The notes under the pieces: generated by a model
What the model saw: only the letters and a program-made list of their open reading frames with translations
Databases searched by the model: none
Told to the model about the DNA's origin: nothing
NCBI GenBank assembly: GCA_047626155.1
Contig: JBLHRR010000168.1
Span: 1 to 11,786 of the forward strand
Length of the DNA: 11,786 bases
From: CALGLS01 sp047626155
GTDB taxonomy: Bacteria; Bacteroidota; Bacteroidia; Chitinophagales; Saprospiraceae
Direction: 5' to 3'
Program-made: the position numbers and the translations under genes
In this document: positions 6,370 to 11,786 of the stretch, piece by piece
Position numbering within the stretch: the first letter of the stretch is position 1
Layout: the number at the start of each line of letters is the position of its first letter

Positions 6370-7350
6370 TCAGAAATGATTTGAGTAGTACCCTTTGACC
6401 AACAATTCAATAAACCGCTTGATATAACCTTCTGTCAGAAAAACATTTGACCAATCCTCATAACGATCACTTTGAACGCCCAGGTAGAAATAATACAAGG
6501 ACAGTCCCAGCATTGGCAATAATCGCCGTTCTTCTTCAGTGATTTTTTGAATGGATTCATAGCCAGCAAAAAAGCCTTGAAGCTTTAGTGTTCTAGCAGT
6601 TTCTTCTTTTTCAGTATGGTACAATTGAAGCATGTAATAAGCCAAATCTAGGCATTGCCAGCCATTGCCGCAGAAGTCAAAATCGAAGAAGGTCACCTCC
6701 CCTTTGTCCGTGATATTGAAGTTGTCGTACCAGATGTCCAAGTGAACCGAACCCTGCCGGATCTGACTGAGATCTGCGTTCTTCCATAAGTCGAGTAATT
6801 CCTTTTGCGTATCTATCATCCATTGCATCTCAGCCGTCTCCTTTGACAAAAAACGCTGAGCCTTGGGAAGAGAATCCATAAGTATCCGCTGGGCATTATA
6901 GTTCACTCTGTCCATCTGATCTCCTTCAGTAGCCTGATGAAATTGCGCCATCATTCGACCAACTTTCTCATGCACCGCTTCCTCGAAATGAAGCCGCTTC
7001 TCCCCTTCTGCAAAGGAAAACAAAACGCCATAGCGAAGACCTTCAGGCGCTGGAATATCGATGAGGTAGTTTCCTTCTTGGTTTTCTATCGGGTAAGAAA
7101 TGGATAAGTCGATTGACTTGAGTTTGTTTAGCAAATGTAACTCTGCTGTTATTTCTTTTGTCGTTCGCCAGTTGAAGGTATAGATTCGAAAGACGTATTT
7201 TTTGCTTCCTACAGACAGGAGGTAATTGTGGTTGACACCTGCCTTTAGGAGCTTTACGGCAATCGTTTGTTGGAAGGGGTATTTCTCCTGGAGGTAGGTT
7301 TGTAAGTGTTTTGTTGATATTATGGAGGAAGATACTGGGAGGTGGGTCAT
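6370..7350 (-). CDS. APH-fold phosphotransferase (aminoglycoside/homoserine kinase-like)
   Basis: This 326-residue protein has the phosphotransferase (APH) fold and should transfer phosphate from ATP to a small molecule or protein in the cytoplasm. The N-lobe carries the GVNHNYLL glycine-loop equivalent (38-45) and YVFRIY (52-57). LRYGVLFSFAEGE (105-117) is the hinge to the C-lobe. The catalytic Brenner motif is HLDIWYDN (H203, D205, N210), and the metal-binding motif is FFDFDFCGNGW (D223, D225). The helical C-terminus resembles homoserine kinase type II and SrkA/YihE stress kinases more than antibiotic-resistance enzymes, so I give no symbol and do not infer resistance. The ATG at 7350 lies 13 bases after double-hairpin copy 2, which reads in the same direction. 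The substrate is unknown. Confidence 0.87.
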   Translation of the reverse strand: MTHLPVSSSIISTKHLQTYLQEKYPFQQTIAVKLLKAGVNHNYLLSVGSKKYVFRIYTFNWRTTKEITAELHLLNKLKSIDLSISYPIENQEGNYLIDIPAPEGLRYGVLFSFAEGEKRLHFEEAVHEKVGRMMAQFHQATEGDQMDRVNYNAQRILMDSLPKAQRFLSKETAEMQWMIDTQKELLDLWKNADLSQIRQGSVHLDIWYDNFNITDKGEVTFFDFDFCGNGWQCLDLAYYMLQLYHTEKEETARTLKLQGFFAGYESIQKITEEERRLLPMLGLSLYYFYLGVQSDRYEDWSNVFLTEGYIKRFIELLVKGYYSNHF

Positions 7351-7363
7351 GGTTCTTGTGTTA

Positions 7364-7409
7364 ATAGCACTGAAGTACTATCTTATTAATACATCGCCCT
7401 TTCAGGGCT
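7364..7409 (-). repeat. Double-hairpin repeat, copy 2, in the kinase leader
   Basis: Read on the minus strand, it starts with the same 20 bases as copy 1 (AGCCCTGAAAGGGCGATGTA) and forms the same GCCCT/AGGGC stem with a GAA loop. The second stem is ATAGTAC (7381-7375) paired with GTGCTAT (7370-7364) around TTCA. Against copy 1, the three bases next to the loop on each side differ (GAT/ATC there, TAC/GTG here), yet pairing is kept, with one G-T wobble. The linker has one more base than copy 1. It ends 13 bases before the kinase start codon. Confidence 0.75.
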
Positions 7410-7534
7410 GTGAGGGAAAAATTTGTGTTTCTTTGTGTTCTCCGTCTGAGAGCAGAAAGGTTTGTGCTTCAACTAACGCAACCTCCTTCCAACTATTCTC
7501 TTTTAAAATTAGCTCTATTAATAAATTCTCTTAG
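7410..7534. other. Intergenic DNA upstream of copy 2, possible repeat remnant
   Basis: No convincing gene is seen. Read on the minus strand, about 7420-7445 contains an A/C-rich phrase (GGAGAACACAAAGAAACAC) of a kind I recall from leaders of repeated Bacteroidota gene families such as GxxExxY proteins. It may be a leftover of such an element. This is recall only and weak. Confidence 0.2.
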
Positions 7535-7542
7535 CAAAGATA
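7535..7542 (-). promoter_or_regulatory. Candidate -7 box for the kinase gene
   Basis: The minus strand reads TATCTTTG, a full TAnnTTTG match, about 185 bases before the kinase start. If used, the transcript would carry double-hairpin copy 2 in its leader. There is no matching -33 TTTG at normal spacing. Confidence 0.35.
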
Positions 7543-7584
7543 GAAATTTTGCTGGGGCTTTGAGGAAGTAAATCTATCGCTAAC

Positions 7585-7619
7585 AAAAAAAGCCCCTCCA
7601 TAATATCCAGAGAGGCTTT
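7585..7619 (-). terminator. Intrinsic terminator (minus strand), second of two
   Basis: On the minus strand AAGCCTCTC pairs with GAGGGGCTT (10-base arms at 7589-7598 and 7610-7619, one G-U wobble) around an 11-base loop, and a run of seven T overlaps and follows the stem. It lies about 165 bases past the stronger terminator at 7778-7814. It may be a backup for the gene ending at 7885, or may end a separate short transcript. Confidence 0.6.
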
Positions 7620-7777
7620 CAAGGCAAAATCCATAATCAGATCTCAGCTATAAAACAATAAATCCACAACTTCGTTACCACAAACAACTTCTCGGGCTTT
7701 TTTTGGAAATGATTATCTAACCCGAGCAAATAGATGCATAATGTTCAGAATTACAGCTAATTTCCTAAATAAAGGGC
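7620..7777. other. Gene-free interval between two terminators
   Basis: No reading frame of note. CTCGGG (7691-7696) and CCCGAG (7721-7726) are complementary 24 bases apart, and a T7 run follows the first arm on the plus strand. If a minus-strand promoter lies here, a small RNA of under 200 bases could end at the 7585-7619 terminator; I found no good promoter match. Confidence 0.2.
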
Positions 7778-7814
7778 AAAAAAAAGACCGTTATATATAT
7801 GGTTATATAACGGT
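7778..7814 (-). terminator. Strong intrinsic terminator of the gene at 7885-8475
   Basis: An 11-bp perfect stem, ACCGTTATATA/TATATAACGGT (7787-7797 with 7804-7814), closes a 6-base loop and is followed on the minus strand by C and eight T (7785-7778). It sits 70 bases past the stop codon of the upstream exported-protein gene. Confidence 0.8.
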
Positions 7815-7884
7815 ACATTTTTCGGGGTAAGGCATTAAGGTCATGAGGGGGCCAAATTTTTATAATATCTTAATCAAGTGGTTA

Positions 7885-8475
7885 CTATTGTTTTTTCTCT
7901 TTTGTGGTCGGCACCTCTTTCTTCGATACTCTAGTCACTTCAACACTCGGTATATGGGCTTCTTTTTCAGCTACTACCATTGCTTTTTCTTTTACACTAC
8001 TTTTTGGAGCAATGGTCTTTGATTTAGCACTTTGCTTTATTTTACCGGTTAACTCCGTAGCTGTTTTTATATAAACAGAGTCTGCAGTACTATTGTTAAG
8101 CTTTTTCACAGACGAATTCATAGTAAAACCATTTCTTTTTTTCAAGATGTAGGATTGTACTTTTGCTGATGTCTTTGCATGCATGACCTCCCATCCATTT
8201 CGGAACATAAAATTGAGTGCATCTACCATGCTATTAAATTCAAGGTATTGGCCCTTTTGGTTTGTCACAAAAAGCAGTTTTCCTGCTCGATCTTTCAAGT
8301 CATCTTGTTGGCCATAATCGAGCATAGTTAAAATTTTACCATTCTCCTTATTGAACTTTTCCCATATTTCCACATACTGAACAGGTCGAGAATTGACATC
8401 CACTTTATTCACAAAAACTTGAGCAGAAGCTGGTAAAACAGCAGCAAAAAGTAGAAAAAAAAAGAAAAAACGCAT
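7885..8475 (-). CDS. Exported protein of unknown function with Lys-rich tail
   Basis: This 196-residue protein starts with a signal peptide (MRFFFFFLLFAAVLPASA, cut before Q19). The middle part, about 20-112, resembles small exported proteins seen often in Bacteroidota: VDVNSRPVQYVEIWEKF, a DYGQ motif (53-56), the phrase FNSMVDALNFMFRNGWEVMHA (80-100) and a short last strand SYILKK. As I recall them, such proteins usually end about here. This one continues for about 84 residues of low-complexity sequence rich in Lys, Ser, Thr and Val (for example KSKTIAPKSSVKEKAMVV and TRVSKKEVPTTKEKKQ), which looks disordered and basic. No lipobox is seen. The gene stands alone, with a strong terminator 70 bases after its stop. 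The function is unknown. Confidence 0.75.
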   Translation of the reverse strand: MRFFFFFLLFAAVLPASAQVFVNKVDVNSRPVQYVEIWEKFNKENGKILTMLDYGQQDDLKDRAGKLLFVTNQKGQYLEFNSMVDALNFMFRNGWEVMHAKTSAKVQSYILKKRNGFTMNSSVKKLNNSTADSVYIKTATELTGKIKQSAKSKTIAPKSSVKEKAMVVAEKEAHIPSVEVTRVSKKEVPTTKEKKQ

Positions 8476-8849
8476 AGTTAGTTTTTTAGTGAAAAATAGG
8501 GCTTTCTGAAATTAAACTTTGTGTAGTGATTAAAAGAGCATTCATTTGAATTTATGCTGAAATGTTTTGTATAAGAATCAAATAGATGTTTTTTTTTCAG
8601 AACGAAGCTCTTTTTTGAGTTCGTAGCCTTAGTTAAGGGCGAACAAAAAGCTGAAGTGCTGAATAAAAAGATCATTTGAGTACAAACAAACTATTTTGGA
8701 ATAAAGTCTATTAATAAATGCTGATTATATAATTCAAATTTTAGACCAATATCAATGATTCTGAGTGCTTTATTAGAGCGTAAAATAGATTTTGAGTCTT
8801 TTTTGGAGACTTCAAGTGTTCCACATTTCTCCCTTAATACAAATGGGGC
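8476..8849. other. Gene-free interval, no convincing feature
   Basis: AT-rich DNA with poly-T and poly-A tracts, between the exported-protein start at 8475 and the terminator at 8850. ACGAA-CTC and GAG-TTCGT near 8602-8622 could form a small stem around a T run, but no promoter or terminator context fits it. Two minus-strand frames of 65-69 codons here look like chance: low-complexity or running through the terminator, with no motifs. Confidence 0.3.
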
Positions 8850-8886
8850 AAAAAAAAAGTGCCATCTCCGAAAATCGGGATGACAC
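8850..8886 (-). terminator. Strong intrinsic terminator of the fibronectin-like gene
   Basis: On the minus strand the arms at 8875-8886 (GTGTCATCCCGA) and 8859-8871 pair over 12 bp, with one G-U wobble and one bulged base, around a 3-base loop, followed by nine T (8858-8850). It lies about 130 bases after the stop of the gene ending at 9015. Confidence 0.78.
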
Positions 8887-9014
8887 AACAACATAACCAT
8901 GAAAATACATAACCAATTCTTAAATGTCTTTCTGCCGGTTTTGCAGCTTTGGCTTTCGCCTCTATTTTTTTTGTTGATTTTTCGTTAGTTCTAATTATTT
9001 CGTTTTGCTTTTTC

Positions 9015-9689
9015 TTACTTCTTATTATTTACCATGACATCTTCAGTTGATTTAACCAAGGTCAGGATTTCTTTTTCTTCTTTCATGTTGAATTCAAAGT
9101 TGTAACGGCCTGAAGCTGCGTTCTCCAAATCAAGGGTGAATAAGTTCTGCCCTTCATCAATATTAATGACTCCTCTCTTTACCACTTCTTTGTTAAGGTT
9201 TATTAAACGATAGCTCATGTGCCCCGTTTCTTCAGATTTGAAAACGACGTTGAAGTAACGATCTGTTGTCGTATTCCCCATCATTGTTATCATAAAATTA
9301 TTTGGATTCTCTTTGTCTACAACAGATATATGTGTGTAGCTTTGTTCTCCATCAACATCAACTTGAAGTAATCGATAAAATGCTTTGGTGAACCCAATTG
9401 AAGAATCTAAAAACCGATAATCTTTCTTAACATTACTATCACCCATCGCCGCTTCTTCTCCAATTTGTTCGAATTCAATACCATCAGTAGATTTGAAAAC
9501 TGCGAAATAATCACTAGTTTGCTCCGTAGCAGTACTCCAAGTAATTACATTACCCATATCTGCTTCTTCAACCGTCATTGGAACTGCATAAACAACACCA
9601 GCAGATACAGTCGTCGAAGCGATTGCTAACATTGTAAATACGCAAGCTAAAGATTTGGTAATTTTACCAAAATGTACTAATACATTCAT
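9015..9689 (-). CDS. Exported fibronectin-like protein with probable T9SS-type C-terminal domain
   Basis: Starting at ATG 9689, this 224-residue protein has a good signal peptide (MNVLVHFGKITKSLACVFTM..., cleavage near TVSA or VVYA). Residues about 40-125 match the fibronectin/Ig-like repeat common in Bacteroidota secreted proteins: NVITWSTATEQTSDYFAVFKS, STDGIEFEQIGE, YRFLDSS and FYRLLQVDVDGEQSYTHISVV. Residues about 150-214 resemble the beta-sandwich sorting domain of type IX secretion cargo: MSYRLINLNKEVVKRG, GQNLFTLDLENAASGRYNFEF and a last strand EILTLVKS. About ten more residues (TEDVMVNNKK) follow, which is unusual for a cleaved sorting tail. The frame is open to an ATG at 9746, but that start adds a poor leader before the signal peptide. 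The likely location is periplasmic or secreted; the partner is unknown. Confidence 0.75.
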   Translation of the reverse strand: MNVLVHFGKITKSLACVFTMLAIASTTVSAGVVYAVPMTVEEADMGNVITWSTATEQTSDYFAVFKSTDGIEFEQIGEEAAMGDSNVKKDYRFLDSSIGFTKAFYRLLQVDVDGEQSYTHISVVDKENPNNFMITMMGNTTTDRYFNVVFKSEETGHMSYRLINLNKEVVKRGVINIDEGQNLFTLDLENAASGRYNFEFNMKEEKEILTLVKSTEDVMVNNKK

Positions 9690-10022
9690 ACCGGGGGTTG
9701 TATAAGCCAGTTTACAAAAATTAAGGACTATTAATATTTTACACATCCCATCTTCTTTTCTGTTCCTAATGAACTGCCGAAAGAAATACGGAACCTTTGA
9801 TCAAATAGTTGCCTTTTTTTATTCTAATTTTATACTTATTTTTTTTTCACGACCTTTGTCGCTAAAGTATACTTATATATTTTCAAACATCATACCAAAA
9901 TAATAATAATTTATAATTAATAATATTTGTAATCAATTGCTTTACAGTTAACAGCAAGAAACTGTCCGATTAACTAATAAGGACTTACATATATGTAATT
10001 TTGTCATTTTAAAATAAATCTA
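9690..10022. other. Divergent promoter region
   Basis: This AT-rich gap separates the leftward fibronectin-like gene from the rightward gamma-glutamyltransferase gene, so promoters for both should lie here. A T-rich tract lies near 9838-9848 and ATAAT-like runs at 9900-9930. Only the rightward -7 box at 9996 is a full consensus match. No operator palindrome stood out. Confidence 0.45.
9996..10003 (+). promoter_or_regulatory. Bacteroidota -7 box for ggt
   Basis: TAATTTTG matches TAnnTTTG and ends 19 bases before the ggt start codon, implying a very short leader of roughly a dozen bases. A -33 TTTG at the standard spacing is not evident. No Shine-Dalgarno sequence precedes the ATG. Confidence 0.5.
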
Positions 10023-11723
10023 ATGAAGCGAATATGGTTATTGTCCTTGATTTCCCTAACTTTCCTCCTATCCTGCAAGACCGGAAGTAAGGTGTTTTAT
10101 AGCTCCAAAAAGAGTGCTATTACGAAGAAAGCTATGGTGGTAAGTGCCCACCCTTTGGCCTCTAAGGTGGGTAAAAAAATTATGCAAAAAGGCGGAAATG
10201 CTATTGATGCCGCAGTAGCTGTTCAATTTACCCTCGCAGTCGTTTATCCCAATGCAGGGAACATAGGTGGCGGAGGCTTTATGATTTATCGCGACAAGCA
10301 AGGTAAAAACGTTGCATTGGATTACAGAGAAAAGGCACCAGAGGCTGCGACTAAAGATATGTACCTCGATAAAAATGGAGATGTCATTCCCAAACTAAGT
10401 CTTGACGGTCACCTCGCTGCCGGCGTTCCAGGGTCCGTAGATGGAATGGTAACGGCACATGAAAAATATGGAAAGCTTCCTTTCAATGTTTTGCTGGAAC
10501 CAGCGATAAAGTTAGCAAAGGAAGGATTCCCCATTTCAAAACAGCAAGCAGGCGGGCTCAATAAATTCATGAATCAATTTATGGATCTCAACACAACTAG
10601 ACCTGTCTTTGTAAAAAAAGAAAACTGGAAAGCAGGAGATTTGTTAATCCAGAATGATTTAGCCGAGACCCTTATACTCATCCGCGACAAAGGACGAGCG
10701 GGTTTTTATGAAGGGCCTACCGCCGATAAAATTGTCGCTGAGATGAAAGCGGGCAATGGTATTATGACTCATAAAGATTTGAAAGACTATTCCTCAAGAT
10801 GGCGCACGCCAATCATCAAGCCATATAAGAACTACCATATTATATCCATGCCGCCTCCTTCTAGTGGAGGAATTGCATTAGCTCAAATGTTAAAAATGGT
10901 GGAGCCCTACCCTATTGCTGACTGGGGTTTTCAATCTACCAAAACCACTCATCTAATGGCTGAGGCCGAACGAAGGGTTTATGCAGATCGTTCAATGCAT
11001 TTGGGTGATGCAGATTTTTATCCGGTGCCTGTCAACGATTTATTGGATGACGTTTACATTAAAAATAGAATGAGTGATTTTAACAACAATAAAGCTACAT
11101 CTAGTTCAGATATTGATGGTGGCAAAATAGCAATTCTGGAAAGTGAGGAAACTACTCATTTCTCTATTGTGGATACGGAGGGCAATGCGGTTTCTATTAC
11201 GACCACACTGAATGCTAGCTTTGGTAGTAAAACAGTGGTAAGTGGTGCCGGCTTCTTACTAAATAATGAAATGGATGACTTCAGCTCCAAACCCGGTGTT
11301 CCTAACTTCTATGGGCTTGTAGGTGCAGAAGCCAACGCCATTGCTCCTGGAAAAAGAATGCTCAGTTCGATGACTCCGACTATTGTTACAAAAAATAAAA
11401 AATTGTATATGGTATTGGGTAGTCCGGGTGGCTCTACGATTATAACCTCTGTCTTTCAGGTTTTCCTAAATGTTGCGGAATTCGGAATGACAGTGGATGA
11501 GGCTGTTAAGGCACAACGCTTTCATCATCAATGGTTACCAGATCAGATTTCTGTGGAAGAAAATTCTTTGAATACTGAAACGCTTTCGCAGCTTAAGGCA
11601 ATGGGCCATACGGTTAAGGTTCGAGGTGCTATTGGGCGAGTTGAGGCGATTCATGTTTTGGAAAACGGGGAATTATCTGGGGCTGCGGATTGGCGGGGGG
11701 ATGATTCAGTGGAGGGGTTTTGA
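10023..11723 (+). CDS. ggt: Gamma-glutamyltransferase (glutathione hydrolase), lipoprotein form
   Basis: This 566-residue protein is a complete gamma-glutamyltranspeptidase, an Ntn hydrolase that removes or transfers the gamma-glutamyl group of glutathione and related compounds outside the cytoplasm. It is made as a proenzyme and cuts itself before the catalytic threonine. That site is clear: ESEETTHFSIVD, with T377 as the expected nucleophile and new N-terminus of the small subunit. Other family marks are GGNAIDAAVA (57-66), GNIGGGGFMIYR (79-90), the glutamate-binding arginine in DYREKAP (R102), NNEMDDF (414-420), KRMLSSMTPTI (444-454) and the oxyanion glycines in GSPGGS (466-471). The signal peptide ends LLSC with Cys at 18, so it should be lipid-anchored in the periplasm or outer membrane. 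Total length and both subunits are normal. A TAATTTTG box lies just upstream. Only 63 bases follow in the window; AAGGAT/ATCCTT at 11742-11760 forms a weak stem. Confidence 0.95.
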   Translation: MKRIWLLSLISLTFLLSCKTGSKVFYSSKKSAITKKAMVVSAHPLASKVGKKIMQKGGNAIDAAVAVQFTLAVVYPNAGNIGGGGFMIYRDKQGKNVALDYREKAPEAATKDMYLDKNGDVIPKLSLDGHLAAGVPGSVDGMVTAHEKYGKLPFNVLLEPAIKLAKEGFPISKQQAGGLNKFMNQFMDLNTTRPVFVKKENWKAGDLLIQNDLAETLILIRDKGRAGFYEGPTADKIVAEMKAGNGIMTHKDLKDYSSRWRTPIIKPYKNYHIISMPPPSSGGIALAQMLKMVEPYPIADWGFQSTKTTHLMAEAERRVYADRSMHLGDADFYPVPVNDLLDDVYIKNRMSDFNNNKATSSSDIDGGKIAILESEETTHFSIVDTEGNAVSITTTLNASFGSKTVVSGAGFLLNNEMDDFSSKPGVPNFYGLVGAEANAIAPGKRMLSSMTPTIVTKNKKLYMVLGSPGGSTIITSVFQVFLNVAEFGMTVDEAVKAQRFHHQWLPDQISVEENSLNTETLSQLKAMGHTVKVRGAIGRVEAIHVLENGELSGAADWRGDDSVEGF

Positions 11724-11786
11724 TGGTGCGTTTGTGGGCCTAAGGATGTGGCATATCCTTTAATGATCTTTAATTGTTTGGGATAT

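Noticed and set aside
6370..7350. Antibiotic resistance by an aminoglycoside phosphotransferase
   Set aside because: The APH fold is shared by many metabolic kinases; the sequence looks closer to homoserine kinase II/SrkA-type enzymes and nothing points to a drug substrate.
7322..7534. Plus-strand 70-codon frame across the kinase start
   Set aside because: It is built from double-hairpin copy 2 and adjacent intergenic DNA and is antisense to the kinase start.
8691..8900. Minus-strand 69-codon frame between the exported-protein and fibronectin-like genes
   Set aside because: It runs through the strong terminator at 8850-8886, whose T tract is read as a Phe stretch, and the rest has no recognisable family.

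Overview
The window looks like chromosomal DNA of a Bacteroidota bacterium, perhaps of the Saprospiria/Chitinophagia kind. The signs are: AT-rich intergenic DNA, start codons without Shine-Dalgarno sequences, several TAnnTTTG-type -7 boxes, exported proteins typical of the phylum (a DUF4197 protein, a fibronectin-like protein ending in what looks like a type IX secretion tail, a rhomboid with a soluble C-terminal tail), and phylum-typical palindromic intergenic repeats. I see no phage, plasmid, transposase or CRISPR genes. Placement below phylum level is inference.

Layout. 1-71: a double-hairpin repeat leading into pfaD. 72-1712 (+): PfaD, the FMN enoyl reductase of polyunsaturated fatty acid/polyketide synthases. 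1827-2356 (-): a broken outer-membrane beta-barrel gene. 2551-3294 (+): DUF4197 exported protein. 3295-3722: gene-free, with degenerate inverted repeats. 3723-7350 (-): a one-direction run holding a rhomboid protease, a broken potassium-channel gene, a lipoprotein, two very small membrane proteins (62 and 44 residues) and an APH-fold kinase. 7351-7884: gene-free, with a second double-hairpin copy and two terminator hairpins. 7885-8475 (-): an exported protein with a lysine-rich tail. 8476-9014: gene-free apart from a strong terminator. 9015-9689 (-): fibronectin-like exported protein. 9690-10022: divergent promoter region. 10023-11723 (+): lipoprotein gamma-glutamyltransferase.

The genes do not form one pathway. 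Most products belong to the cell envelope: lipoproteins, outer-membrane and secreted proteins, integral membrane proteins. PfaD is the only lipid-synthesis gene, and no partner synthase gene lies within 10 kb downstream, so any partner is upstream of the window or elsewhere.

The most interesting item is a pair of two-stem repeats at 12-56 (+) and 7364-7409 (-). Each reads in the direction of an unrelated gene (pfaD and the kinase) and ends 13-15 bases before its start codon. In the second stem the bases next to the loop differ between copies but still pair, while the TTCA loop is kept. Two pseudogenes can be read back to sensible proteins: the channel, with one extra base in a six-base run and a GYG to GCG change in the selectivity filter, and the beta-barrel, with one frameshift and one in-frame TAG. 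I found no clear multi-gene novel system.
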